This document shows, one piece after another, positions 1-9,917 of a stretch of DNA of 64,000 nucleotides. The position numbers and the translations under genes are program-made. The notes beneath the pieces are model-generated. The model was not told the DNA's origin. It was given only the letters and a program-made list of their open reading frames with translations, and searched no databases. Numbering within the stretch: the first letter of the stretch is position 1; the number at the start of each line of letters is the position of its first letter. The DNA is from Gemmatimonadales bacterium. GTDB lineage: Bacteria; Gemmatimonadota; Gemmatimonadetes; Gemmatimonadales; GWC2-71-9. The stretch covers positions 1 to 64,000 of the forward strand of contig JAICLE010000001.1 of NCBI GenBank assembly GCA_025927545.1. Reading direction: 5' to 3'.

Positions 1-109
1 AGCCCGCCCCATGGGAGAGCGAGGTGAGTCGGAGTCTGGGCTTCGGGGCCGCCGTGGCGTCGGTCATGCTCGTTGGGGAATAGGAGTGAACGGTGGTAGG
101 ATTCCGCCC

Positions 110-814
110 ATGTCGACCGATGCGATCGCCCTCGGCACGGCCGCCATGCTGGGCTTTCTCCACGCGCTGGAGGTGGACCACATGGTGGCTGTCACCACCT
201 TCGTCAGCCGGCGGCCGACGCCGGCCGCGGCGGTCCGGTTCGGCCTCAAGTGGGGAATCGGGCATTCCGTGGCCGTGCTCGCGGCGGGCGGGCTGCTGCT
301 CGCGACCGGCCTCCGCTGGCCGGCGCGCTACGATGCCCTGGGCGAGGCGCTCGTCGGCCTCATGCTCATCGGGCTGGGGAGCTGGGCCCTCGTCTCCGCA
401 CGGAAGTTACACCTGCACTCCCAGGAGGAACACGGGGGCCACGCGCACCTCCATGTGCACGGGAGCGCCGCGCCGCACGCCCACGCCCACGGCGCTGCGG
501 CCCCGGCGCGCGAGCCGCACGAGCATGGCGGGATCACGCTGGTCGGCCTGCTCCACGGGTTGGCCGGCAGCAGCGGCGTGGTGGCGCTCGTGCCCGTCAC
601 CATGATGGACCGGGTCGGCCTCGGCGCGGGCTATCTCACCTGCTTCGGCGCAGGGGTAACGCTGGCGATGGTGCTCTTCGCGCTTGTCGCCGCGCGGCTC
701 ATGCGCCGGGCGACGAGGGGCTCGCTCGTCTGGGGGCGTCGCGTGGTCCGGCTGGTGGGACTCTCCGGCCTGGCCGTGGGCGTGTGGTGGCTCCGCGCGG
801 CAGCGGGGGTGTAG
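110..814 (+). CDS. NiCoT/UreH-type nickel/cobalt transporter family protein with His-rich loop
   Basis: Internal ATG at 110; HALEVDH matches the HX4DH NiCoT signature; GIGHS motif; His-rich loop (HGGHAHLHVHGSAAPHAHAHG) between TM segments. Confidence 0.8.
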   Translation: MSTDAIALGTAAMLGFLHALEVDHMVAVTTFVSRRPTPAAAVRFGLKWGIGHSVAVLAAGGLLLATGLRWPARYDALGEALVGLMLIGLGSWALVSARKLHLHSQEEHGGHAHLHVHGSAAPHAHAHGAAAPAREPHEHGGITLVGLLHGLAGSSGVVALVPVTMMDRVGLGAGYLTCFGAGVTLAMVLFALVAARLMRRATRGSLVWGRRVVRLVGLSGLAVGVWWLRAAAGV

Positions 815-815
815 T

Positions 816-1727
816 CTAGGTGCCGACCCAGACCAGCGCGCGGACAGCGATCAAGGCGCGCTCCTCCTGCGCCACGGTACCGAAGCTGCCATCCGCCCGC
901 TGACGCTCGGCCACCGCGGGCAGGGCGCGGTGGACGAGGGTCCGCGCGCCCGCGAGCCCGGTCGCGAGCAGCGCCTCGAGCGTGGCAAACATGTCCACGT
1001 GGGGCCAGCATCCGTCCACCCGCTGGTGCGAGGTCATGAGCGAGACCAGCGCCTCCACAGTCGGGTGATACCGTGGGCCGCCCAGCGCGAGCGCGTGCAA
1101 TCCGGCCACGATGACGTCCGGCGGGAAGAAACCGGTCCAGTCCCTCCACTGTTCCGCCAAAAGCTGCAGGCTCTCGAGGTGCTGCGCGATTGCCGGCCTG
1201 TCGCCCAGCCCGCTACGGAGCGCCGCCCTGAGCGCGAGACAACTGATGCCGAACCGCGCCGCCGGCTCCGCGCGAAACGCCTTGCCGTTGGGCAGGGTGA
1301 TCGGCGCGAGCCGCTGGCCCGGTGGCACCGCAGCGAAGAACCCGCGCAGCCAGTGCTCGCAGATGCGTTGGGCGTGCCGCACCCGATCGCATCCCTCACC
1401 GTAGGCCCCCGCACCCCCCTGTTGCCGCAGCACCCAGTCGAGCACCAGACGAACGTCCGGGTCGTCGGGTGGACGGCCCAGATCGAGCAGCTCGTGCGCA
1501 CGCCAGATCGTGGGCACGGCCGCTCCGCCTACGCTGCCGTCGGGCCGGAGCTCGGCCGCCATCGCGGCGGCGAGTTCGCGCGACAGCTCGCCGTCCTCTA
1601 CCGTCGCCGCCCCGAGCGCTCGCCGCGCCAGAACGCCCTGTCGGGTCTGGCGGGTGGCGAAATACAGCGCCAGCCGTTCGAGCGGCGTCGGGCTCACGGC
1701 GCGGGCGCTCAGGCCGGCACCTACCAC
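816..1727 (-). CDS. hypothetical protein, prenyltransferase/terpene-cyclase-like alpha-alpha repeat fold
   Basis: 303 aa GTG-start ORF; repeated helical segments with QRxDGSFG / HQRVDGCW motifs typical of cyclase-like toroids; overlaps next minus gene by a few nt. Confidence 0.5.
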   Translation of the reverse strand: MVGAGLSARAVSPTPLERLALYFATRQTRQGVLARRALGAATVEDGELSRELAAAMAAELRPDGSVGGAAVPTIWRAHELLDLGRPPDDPDVRLVLDWVLRQQGGAGAYGEGCDRVRHAQRICEHWLRGFFAAVPPGQRLAPITLPNGKAFRAEPAARFGISCLALRAALRSGLGDRPAIAQHLESLQLLAEQWRDWTGFFPPDVIVAGLHALALGGPRYHPTVEALVSLMTSHQRVDGCWPHVDMFATLEALLATGLAGARTLVHRALPAVAERQRADGSFGTVAQEERALIAVRALVWVGT

Positions 1728-3091
1728 GACCGACGGATCGAGTCGGCGGAGAACAGCACGCCGCGGGACATGACGCGGTCGATCGCGAGCGTATTCCCGA
1801 TGTCGGCGAGCGGATCCCGGGTGAGCACCACCAGGTCGGCCGCCTTGTGCGGGGCGATGATCCCGAGCGAATCGACGCCGAGGAGCAGCGCCCCGCTCCG
1901 GGTCGCGGCGGCGAGGGCGTCACGCGGGGAGAACCCCGCGTGCACCAGCAACGCCATCTCGCGATGCTCGCTGTAGCCCGGGATGAGCATCTGGTTGGAC
2001 GCGTCGGTGCCCGCGGCGATCGTGCCGCCCGCGGCCGCGAAGCGGCGAAGAAAAAGATCCTGCTGTGGCCGCGCCGCACGGAATGCCGCGAACTCCGCGG
2101 CCGTCCACCCCGCCCGCCGCACCATGTCCGGCACGTTCCAGCGCTGCTGCTGCAGCGCCGGCACGGCACGGAGCATCGTGTCCTGAAGCATCGCCGGATC
2201 GTCCAGCCGGCTGAAGGTGTCGTGCAGCACGAGCGTGGGAACCATGGTGACGTGCTCCCGGGCGAGGTCGGTCGCCACCCGGTCGAGGGCCGCGGAATCG
2301 AGTCCGGCCCAGCTCCGTTCGAAGGCGGTCCACCCCGGAAAGAAGCCCCGGTAGTGCGCCGCCATGATGGACGACGCGTCGGGCACGCATGACTCCGGCA
2401 CGCCGCTCAGGTGCTCGATGGACGAAATCCCCGCCGCCCCGGCCACGGCGGCGCTGGTCATGCCGAGGTGGCCGGCGACCCGCAGGTTGAAGGTGTTCGC
2501 CTCGTCGATGACGGCACGGAGCAGGGTCGGATCGATCCGGGTATAGACCTTCACGAGGTCGACGCCCGAGTTGACTAGGCGGTCCACGGCCTTCCGGGCC
2601 TCACGCGCGCTGCTGGCGCCGATCGCATCGGGGTACGTCGTGGGCAGGCCGTCGATCATGGCCCCTGCGCTGTAGATCCGCGGCCCGGGCAGGGCGCCGC
2701 GATTCACCCGGTCGCGGAGCCTGAGAATGGTGTCGAGGCTGCCGTGCAGATCGCGCACACTCGTCACCCCCCACGCCAGGTAGCGCGGGAGGGCCCACGG
2801 CTCGACGTGCGCGTGCGCGTCGATGAGGCCCGGGATGATCCATCGCCCGCGGAGCTCCACCTCCGCCGTACGCGGCGGGAGCTGGAAGCCGGCGCGGGTG
2901 CCGACCGATTCGATCCGTCCGGCCCGCACCACGATGGCCGCATCGGGCAGCGCCGGTCCACCGCTTCCGTCGATCAGCGTCGCACCGACGAGGGCCACGC
3001 CGTCGGTGGTTCCGCGGCGGCAGCCCGCGAGCAGGCCGATCGCCAGCAGCAGCGACGCGGTGGCGGACGCGGGACAACGGCTGAGGCTCAT
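1721..3091 (-). CDS. amidohydrolase family lipoprotein
   Basis: Lipobox LLAGC; LIDGSGGPALPDAAIVVRAGRIESVG, GLIDAHAHVE, GTDASN motifs. Confidence 0.85.
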   Translation of the reverse strand: MSLSRCPASATASLLLAIGLLAGCRRGTTDGVALVGATLIDGSGGPALPDAAIVVRAGRIESVGTRAGFQLPPRTAEVELRGRWIIPGLIDAHAHVEPWALPRYLAWGVTSVRDLHGSLDTILRLRDRVNRGALPGPRIYSAGAMIDGLPTTYPDAIGASSAREARKAVDRLVNSGVDLVKVYTRIDPTLLRAVIDEANTFNLRVAGHLGMTSAAVAGAAGISSIEHLSGVPESCVPDASSIMAAHYRGFFPGWTAFERSWAGLDSAALDRVATDLAREHVTMVPTLVLHDTFSRLDDPAMLQDTMLRAVPALQQQRWNVPDMVRRAGWTAAEFAAFRAARPQQDLFLRRFAAAGGTIAAGTDASNQMLIPGYSEHREMALLVHAGFSPRDALAAATRSGALLLGVDSLGIIAPHKAADLVVLTRDPLADIGNTLAIDRVMSRGVLFSADSIRRSW

Positions 3092-3177
3092 GTGTAGGCG
3101 GGTTGAGAGGGTGTAGCAAGGTGGGGCGGCGGCCCGGCCCGTGCAAGATCCGCGTGAGGCCGCATTATACTTGGGCG

Positions 3178-5031
3178 ATGACGGACGTCAGCGTCGGATC
3201 GCCCTCGGATGCGGCCGAGCCCCGCCTCGCCCCGCCCCGGCCCCAGCCGATCTCCGATTACGGCCTGATCGGAGACATGCGCACCGCCGCACTGATTGGC
3301 CTCGACGGCGCGATCGACTGGTGCTGTCTCCCCCAGTTCGACAGCGGCAGCGTCTTCGCCGCGCTGCTCGATCCCGAGCGCGGCGGCACCTGGTCAGTGC
3401 GCCCCCGCGGCGAGTGGACCTCTACTCAGCGTTATCTCCCCCGGACCAATATCCTCGAGACGACGTTCCGCGCGCCGAAGGGCGTGGTCGTCGTCACCGA
3501 CTTCATGCCGGTCGACGAGGATGGGCGACCATCCGGTCCGCATCCCGAGATCCACCGGCACCTGCGCTGCACCCGCGGTCAGGTGCCGATGCAGATGACC
3601 TTCATGCCACGCTTCGAGTACGGCGCGCGGACTACCCGGCTCGAGTCGCTCCGCGCGGGCCTCTTCGCGACCGACCGGACCGATCAGGTGCTGACGCTGT
3701 CCAGCGCGGTGCCGTTCGAGTGGGTGGTCGAGCAGTCCACCGCCACGGCGGCGTTCACCCTCGAAAAGGGCGAGGCCCGCTGGATGGTGCTGCGGTACGA
3801 TGACGACGATATCCACCCAGTGGACCGCTACGAGAGCGCCCGCAAGCTCGACATCACCGCCGCGTTCTGGGCGCGCTGGGCCGCCGGCGTGCGCTACACC
3901 GGACCGTTCCGCGGGATGGTCAAGCGCTCGGCGCTGGTGCTCAAGCTGCTCACCCACGCCGAGACCGGCGCGATCATCGCCGCGCCGACCACGTCACTGC
4001 CGGAGACGATCGGGGGGATCCGGAACTGGGACTACCGCTTCGTCTGGCTGCGCGATGCCGCATTCACGCTGGCCGCCCTGGACGCGGTGGGGCACCGGCG
4101 CGAGGCCGACGCCTTCATGCGCTTTCTGAAGAAGATCTCCCGGCACGAGGGCGGCGGTCACCTGCAGATCATGTACGGCATCGATGGCCGGCGCGACCTC
4201 GTCGAGCGTCAGCTCGATCACCTGTCCGGCTATCGCGGCTCACGGCCGGTGCGCGTAGGCAACGGCGCGGTCGGGCAGTTGCAGCTCGACGTTTACGGCG
4301 AGGTGCTCGAGACCGCCGACATCTGGCGGCGCAACCACGAGATGACCGAGGGCACCTGGCGGGTCCTGCGCGGCCTGGTGGATTGGGTCAGCAAGAACTG
4401 GCACCTTCCCGACTCGAGCATCTGGGAAGTACGAGGAGAGGTCCGGCACTACGTCTTCAGCAAGGTGATGAGCTGGGTGGCGCTCGACCGTGGGATCCGG
4501 ATGGCGGACGAGCTCGGCCTGGAGTCCAACGGGGGCGACTGGCGGGCCCAGCGCGACGCACTCCACGCGGAGATCATGGACCGAGGCTGGAGCGAGCGGC
4601 ACCAGTCGTTTACCCAGGCCTACGATGACGACGCGCTCGACGCCGCGACGCTTGCCATTCCCATGGTCCGCTTCCTCCCCTGGAACCACCCCCGGGTACA
4701 CGCCACCGTGCACGCCGTGGCCCGCGAGCTCACCAGTGCGGACGGGGAACTCGTCTACCGCTACCGGCACCCGGACGGCCTGGAGGGGGACGAGGGGGCG
4801 TTCTCGATCTGTACGTTCTGGCTGGCCCAGGCGCTGACGATGATCGGCGAGCGCGAACGGGCCGAGCGAGTGTTCCGCCGGATGTTGCGCCACGCCAACC
4901 ACGTCGGGCTCTACTCCGAGGAGATCGACCCGGTGTCCGGCGAATTCCTGGGCAACTTCCCCCAGGCATTCACCCACATCGCGCTGATCAACTGCGCCGC
5001 CGCCCTGGCTCGAACCCGACCCGTCGGCTAG
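3178..5031 (+). CDS. glycoside hydrolase family 15 protein (glucoamylase/trehalase-like)
   Basis: ISDYGLIGDMRTAALIGLDGAIDWCCLPQFDS...; RNWDYRFVWLRDAAFTL; C-terminal QAFTHIALINCA. Confidence 0.9.
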   Translation: MTDVSVGSPSDAAEPRLAPPRPQPISDYGLIGDMRTAALIGLDGAIDWCCLPQFDSGSVFAALLDPERGGTWSVRPRGEWTSTQRYLPRTNILETTFRAPKGVVVVTDFMPVDEDGRPSGPHPEIHRHLRCTRGQVPMQMTFMPRFEYGARTTRLESLRAGLFATDRTDQVLTLSSAVPFEWVVEQSTATAAFTLEKGEARWMVLRYDDDDIHPVDRYESARKLDITAAFWARWAAGVRYTGPFRGMVKRSALVLKLLTHAETGAIIAAPTTSLPETIGGIRNWDYRFVWLRDAAFTLAALDAVGHRREADAFMRFLKKISRHEGGGHLQIMYGIDGRRDLVERQLDHLSGYRGSRPVRVGNGAVGQLQLDVYGEVLETADIWRRNHEMTEGTWRVLRGLVDWVSKNWHLPDSSIWEVRGEVRHYVFSKVMSWVALDRGIRMADELGLESNGGDWRAQRDALHAEIMDRGWSERHQSFTQAYDDDALDAATLAIPMVRFLPWNHPRVHATVHAVARELTSADGELVYRYRHPDGLEGDEGAFSICTFWLAQALTMIGERERAERVFRRMLRHANHVGLYSEEIDPVSGEFLGNFPQAFTHIALINCAAALARTRPVG

Positions 5032-5059
5032 GCTGGCGGTGCGGTCGGCCGGCGTCCGC

Positions 5060-5482
5060 TCAACGGCTGCGTCTGCTCCGCTTCGCGGCTTTCCGGGAGG
5101 CCTTCCTCGCGCCTTTCCTGGGTGACTTCTTCGCCGACTTCTTCGCCGTCTTCTTTGCACCCTTGGCGGGCCGCTTGGCGGTTTTCCGGGCGGCCTTCTT
5201 CATCGGAGCCTTCTTCGTGGGCTTCTTGGCTGTCTTCCTGGCTGCCTTCTTCGTCGACTTCTTGGACGCTTTCTTGGCCGATTTCCTGGGCGATGTCCGT
5301 TCGGACGAGCGCGAGGTGTCCCGCTGAGGCCTGGCAGCGGGTTCGCTGCTGCGCGGGGGCGCCGATTCCCCGGGCGAAGGGGCGACCGGGGGTGCGGACG
5401 GGGCCGGAGGGTACTCGATCGGCAGGGGATCCATCCAGCCGGACCCGGACCAGCCCATCTCCATATAATGAAGCTCGGCCAT
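5060..5482 (-). CDS. small protein with histone H1-like Lys/Ala-rich C-terminal tail
   Basis: MAELHYMEMGW... N-terminus, Pro-rich linker, then KKAARKTAKKPTKKAPMKKAARKTAKRPAKGAKKTAKK tail. Confidence 0.65.
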   Translation of the reverse strand: MAELHYMEMGWSGSGWMDPLPIEYPPAPSAPPVAPSPGESAPPRSSEPAARPQRDTSRSSERTSPRKSAKKASKKSTKKAARKTAKKPTKKAPMKKAARKTAKRPAKGAKKTAKKSAKKSPRKGARKASRKAAKRSRRSR

Positions 5483-5825
5483 TTCGCTCCCTCCGATGGA
5501 AAGTGACCCGCAACCGGCTCCCGCTGGCGTGGCGCACAGGTGCCGGTCCACGATTCAGATATAACTTGCACATCTTCAGGGCTTGTGCAAGGCTCGGACG
5601 CCACGCGCTCGCCGTCGAACGGCGGCTGGCGGTCGTCGGCCTGCGGGCATTGGATCCCGGGTCGATGCGCGCGGTGACTCCTTCTACAACTGACTGTGAT
5701 ACAAGGGCTTGCATCGGCCGCCAGCCAACCGGACTCAGCCGGGGCTTCGCGTCACCATGCGACCGCGCGGGGCGTGCGCTATACTTAGCTCGCGACACAC
5801 CCCCACTCTCTGGACACAACTGCCG

Positions 5826-8048
5826 GTGAGATCTCCCCGACTCGAAGCGGACCGCATCGTGCCGCGGCCACGGGTGTGGCCGGCCGCGGCACTGGCCTGT
5901 GCCGCTGCCCTCGGCATTCCCGGCGCTGCGGTCGCGCAGAGCGCCCTCGAAGTCCAGGTCACTCCCGAGACGATGACGCTGGCCGTCGGCGAGCGGCAAC
6001 CGATCTTTGCCGCGGCCTACGACAAGCACGGAAACCTGATCGCGTCCGCCCGATTTGCCTTCCGGAGCTCCGATACCACGATCGCCCGCGTCTCCCGTGA
6101 GGGTGCGGTGCAGGGGGTCGCGCCGGGTCTGGCCAAGATCGAGGCGCGCCTGCAGGGGAGGCGGGCGTCGGTCGCCGTGCTCATCACGGGCGCCACCGCT
6201 CCCCAGCCCGGAGGGTCGGACGCCGGCACGCTGTTGACCCTCGATCCCGCCACCGCACTCCTGCTGCCGGGCGAAAGCATCCGCCTGACGCCGCAGGCCC
6301 TGAGCGACGACAGCGTCTCGCCGACTCTCGGGCATGTGACCTGGAAGTCGCTCAAGCCCGAGGTCGCGACGGTGGATTCCGAAGGCGTCGTGCTGGGAGT
6401 GGCGCCGGGCAGGAGCATCGTCCAGGCCATGACCGCGGCCGGCCTCATGGCCACCGCGCCGGTGGCCGTGGAGCCGGCGGCGATCGAACTCACCGCTTCA
6501 GGCGCGGTGCTCGCGCCGGAGGAGGCAGACACGCTGCACGTGCGTGTGCCCGCGCAGAACAACCGGGAACTCACCTCCGGCCTGCAGTGGCGCTCGGCCG
6601 ACACCGCCGTGGCCGCTGTCGGCCCCACCGGTGTGGTGCAGGCGCACGGCCCGGGCCGCACCGAAATCGTGGTCCTGGGCTTCGGGCAGGAGCGGCGGGC
6701 GACGGTGAAGGTCCACCGGCTTCCGCAGACACTGGTCGTGTCCCCCAAGCCGGTGGCTGACGCAATCCAACTGCCGGTAAAGGGGACGCGGCAGTTCAGC
6801 GCGGTCGCCGAAGCGGCCGACTCGACGCCTATCCCGGAGGCGCGGATCACTTGGGAGCTGGGTGACTCGGTCCATGCCGGGTTCGACCCCGCTGCCGGCG
6901 TCCTGACGGCGCGCGACACGGGCATTACGACGCTCACCGCGCGGCTCCGCGGCTTCGAGCCCGTGGTCTGGCACGTCCAGGTGGTGCCCGGCCTGCTGCG
7001 CCTGGACCGGCAGCGGCTCGCCCTCGGTCCGGGCGACCGGACCACGCTCCAGGCGCAGCTCACCGGGGACGGCGGCAGGACCATCGGGCCGGCGGCCGGG
7101 GTGGAGTGGGCCAGCAACCGGCCCGAGGTCGCGGCCGTGGCGGCGGGCGAGGTGCGCGCTGTAAGTCCCGGGCACGCGGTCGTGTCGGCCACGGCACCGT
7201 GGGGAACCGTGGCGACTGCCGACATTTACGTGACCGCGGACCTGCTCGTGGCGTCCGATCGCGGCGGCTCCTTTGGGCTGTACCAGCTCCGATCCAACAC
7301 CCCCGACGCCCTGCTGCCGGTGCTGGTGGACGGCGGCGGCAACGTGCAGGGGGTCCGCTCACCCGACCGCACTAGGATCGCGTTCAGCTCGAACCGCGCC
7401 GGCAGCTACGACCTCTACGTGATGGATGCCGACGGCGTGAATCCGCACCGGATCACGGCCGATCCCGGCGTCGAAGGTGAGCCGGCGTGGACGCCGGATG
7501 GGCGGCGCATCATCTTCGTCGCCACCTCCGAGACCGGCACCCCGCAACTCGCCGGCATCCGCCCCGACGGCACGGATCAGGTGGCTCTCACCAGTTCCGC
7601 CGGAGGGAACCGGGCGCCCGCTGTATCACCCGACGGCAAGCGGATCGCGTTCATATCGACCCGCGACGGCAATCCGGAACTCTACGAGGTGAGCATCGCC
7701 GGCGGCGAGGCCCGCCGCCTCACCCGGACATCGGATCGGGAGGGCAGCCCCCGCTACCTGCCCAATGGCGATCTGCTGTTCCTGGTGGATAAGGGTGGCA
7801 GCGCGCGTGTCATGCGCCTGCCGGCCGGCAGCGACTCGGCGATGCCGCTGCTGCGAATCGACCAGCCGGTGGTCGCCTTCGACGTGTCGCATGACGGTGA
7901 GCGCATCGCGTACGTCGCCGGAAAGGTCGCCGACGCAGGCAAGGGCAGATCCAGTTTGACGCTCCGCATCCAGGCGCTGGCCGCCGGCAGCCCGCCGCTG
8001 CTCGTTCCGCTCCAGCCGGGCGAGCAGGTGATGAGCCCCAGCTTCTGA
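5826..8048 (+). CDS. secreted protein with repeated BIG2-type Ig-like domains and C-terminal PD40/TolB-like beta-propeller
   Basis: Signal peptide-like VWPAAALACAAALGIPGAAVAQS; repeated ATVDSEGVVLGVAPGRSIV-type BIG2 motifs; repeated SPDGKRIAFISTRDGNPELYEV propeller motifs. Start uncertain (5826 or 5859). Confidence 0.8.
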   Translation: MRSPRLEADRIVPRPRVWPAAALACAAALGIPGAAVAQSALEVQVTPETMTLAVGERQPIFAAAYDKHGNLIASARFAFRSSDTTIARVSREGAVQGVAPGLAKIEARLQGRRASVAVLITGATAPQPGGSDAGTLLTLDPATALLLPGESIRLTPQALSDDSVSPTLGHVTWKSLKPEVATVDSEGVVLGVAPGRSIVQAMTAAGLMATAPVAVEPAAIELTASGAVLAPEEADTLHVRVPAQNNRELTSGLQWRSADTAVAAVGPTGVVQAHGPGRTEIVVLGFGQERRATVKVHRLPQTLVVSPKPVADAIQLPVKGTRQFSAVAEAADSTPIPEARITWELGDSVHAGFDPAAGVLTARDTGITTLTARLRGFEPVVWHVQVVPGLLRLDRQRLALGPGDRTTLQAQLTGDGGRTIGPAAGVEWASNRPEVAAVAAGEVRAVSPGHAVVSATAPWGTVATADIYVTADLLVASDRGGSFGLYQLRSNTPDALLPVLVDGGGNVQGVRSPDRTRIAFSSNRAGSYDLYVMDADGVNPHRITADPGVEGEPAWTPDGRRIIFVATSETGTPQLAGIRPDGTDQVALTSSAGGNRAPAVSPDGKRIAFISTRDGNPELYEVSIAGGEARRLTRTSDREGSPRYLPNGDLLFLVDKGGSARVMRLPAGSDSAMPLLRIDQPVVAFDVSHDGERIAYVAGKVADAGKGRSSLTLRIQALAAGSPPLLVPLQPGEQVMSPSF

Positions 8049-8061
8049 GCGCGCTCGATCG

Positions 8062-9099
8062 GTGAGAGCCCTCGCGCTCGACGCGGTCGGCGGGCTGGAG
8101 CATCTGGCGGTGCACGAGCTGCCGCGGCCGGAGCTCTCGACTCCGCATGACGTGCGGGTGCGGGTCCATGCGGCGGCGCTCAACCGTCTCGATCTCTTCG
8201 TCGCGGACGGCCTGCCCGGCGTGGCGCTCACCTTCCCTCATATCGTCGGCGCTGATGGTGCGGGCATCGTGGACGCGGTCGGATCGGCGGTCTGGCAGGT
8301 CCGGCTCGGCGACCGGGTGATGTGGAATCCGGGTCTCTCCTGCGGACGGTGCGCCGAGTGTATGGCCGGCGAGGAGTCGCTCTGCGGATCGTTCCGCGTC
8401 CTGGGCGAGCACCGATCGGGCAGCGCTGCGGACTACCTGGTCCTGCCCGCCGAAAACCTGGCCCTGGTGCCGCCCGGAATGCCGTGGGCCGAAGCGGCGG
8501 CGTTCTCCCTGGCCACGCTCACGGCCTGGCGGATGCTGACCACCCGGTCGGCGCTTCAGGCCGGGGAGACGGTGCTGATCTGGGGAATCGGCGGCGGAGT
8601 CTCGATGGCGGCGCTTCAGGTGGCGCACCTCCTGGGCGCCCGTGCGATCGTCACCAGTGCCTCCGATGCCAAGCTCGAGGTCGCCCGAAGCCGAGGCGCG
8701 GCCGAGACGATCAATCACGCCAGCGCGGATGTCGTGGCCGAGGTTCGCCGGCTGACGGGCGGCCTCGGCGCCGACGTCGTGGTGGACAGCATTGGTGAAG
8801 CGCGCTGGCAGCAGTCGCTCCGGGCGCTTCGCCGCGGCGGTCGCCTCACGGTGTGCGGCGCCACGACGGGTCCGGCGGTCACGCTCGACCTGCGCCGGCT
8901 CTTCTGGCGTCAGTGGAGCCTGCTCGGTTCGACGCTCGGCAGCCGCCGCGAGTACGCCGAGATCGTGCGGCTGGCGCATCAGGGGCGCCTGTGGCCGGTG
9001 GTGGACCAGGTGGTCCCGTTCGCCGATGGCCCCGCCGCGCTCGGCCGTCTGAGGCGCGGCGAGCAACTCGGGAAACTCGTGATCGAGGTGGCGACGTGA
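8062..9099 (+). CDS. zinc-binding dehydrogenase / quinone oxidoreductase (MDR superfamily)
   Basis: GTG start; GADGAGIVDAVG, CGRCAECMAGEESLCG, IWGIGGGVSMAALQVAHLLGA. Confidence 0.88.
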   Translation: MRALALDAVGGLEHLAVHELPRPELSTPHDVRVRVHAAALNRLDLFVADGLPGVALTFPHIVGADGAGIVDAVGSAVWQVRLGDRVMWNPGLSCGRCAECMAGEESLCGSFRVLGEHRSGSAADYLVLPAENLALVPPGMPWAEAAAFSLATLTAWRMLTTRSALQAGETVLIWGIGGGVSMAALQVAHLLGARAIVTSASDAKLEVARSRGAAETINHASADVVAEVRRLTGGLGADVVVDSIGEARWQQSLRALRRGGRLTVCGATTGPAVTLDLRRLFWRQWSLLGSTLGSRREYAEIVRLAHQGRLWPVVDQVVPFADGPAALGRLRRGEQLGKLVIEVAT

Positions 9100-9821
9100 A
9101 CGAACTCTGGGACCGGCTCCAGGCCGGCGCCGAACAGATCGGGACCGTGGTGCCGGCTCTGCTGGGGGCTGCGGTGATCCTGCTGACGGGCTACTTCCTG
9201 GCCCGCCAGATTCAACGCTGGGCGGACGACACCCTCAAGCGACTTGACTTCAACCGCATGGCCGCCGCGGGAGGCCTGGATGAGGTGGTCGTCCGCACCG
9301 GATCCCGGCTCGACCCGGTCCGGGCGCTCGGCAAGCTGATCTTCTGGCTGGTCATGCTGGTGGTGATCCTGCTCGCGAGCACGGCGCTCGGCCTGGAGAG
9401 CGTCAACCAGATGTTCGGCACCATGCTGGCCTTCATCCCGACGCTCATCGCGGCCATCGTGATCGTCATCCTCGGGATGATTCTCGGCGAGTTCGTGCGT
9501 GGCCTCATCCTCGCCTCGGCCGGCACGGTGTCCGGCGTCCCGACGGTCGCCAAGCTGGCCAAGGGCGCCGTGGTGGTGATCGCGATCTTCATGGCGCTGC
9601 AGCAGGTGGGCGTGGCCGAGGAGATCGTGACCGCCGCTTTCACTCTCACCCTGGGCGCCGTCGCGCTCGCGGTGGGGCTCGCGTTCGGCCTCGGCAACCG
9701 CGAACTGGCCGGCGAGATTACCCGCCGCTGGTACGAGGAAGGACGCCGCCGCGACCGCCGCCGCACCGATCGGCAGGGCCCCAATATCCCCCCGGGCGAC
9801 GAGCCGCCGATACTGGACTGA
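9096..9821 (+). CDS. small-conductance mechanosensitive channel-like TM-helix protein
   Basis: GTG start overlapping upstream stop (GTGA); multiple TM helices; LGAVALAVGLAFGLGNRELAGEI. Confidence 0.7.
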   Translation: MNELWDRLQAGAEQIGTVVPALLGAAVILLTGYFLARQIQRWADDTLKRLDFNRMAAAGGLDEVVVRTGSRLDPVRALGKLIFWLVMLVVILLASTALGLESVNQMFGTMLAFIPTLIAAIVIVILGMILGEFVRGLILASAGTVSGVPTVAKLAKGAVVVIAIFMALQQVGVAEEIVTAAFTLTLGAVALAVGLAFGLGNRELAGEITRRWYEEGRRRDRRRTDRQGPNIPPGDEPPILD

Positions 9822-9917
9822 ACTGCGGTAAGAGGTGAGAGGTAAGAGGTGGCCTCCCGGCGCTGCGTCGTCTCACCGCTCACCTCTTACCTCTCACCGC
9901 TTACCTCTTACCGCAGT
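9822..9917. repeat. inverted repeat built of opposed tandem heptamers (TRAGMGG)
   Basis: Left arm actgcggtaagaggtgagaggtaagaggtg (9822-9851); reverse complement of right arm reads actgcggtaagaggt-aagcggt-gagaggtaagaggtg, i.e. 15+15 nt identical with one extra heptamer. Confidence 0.9.
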
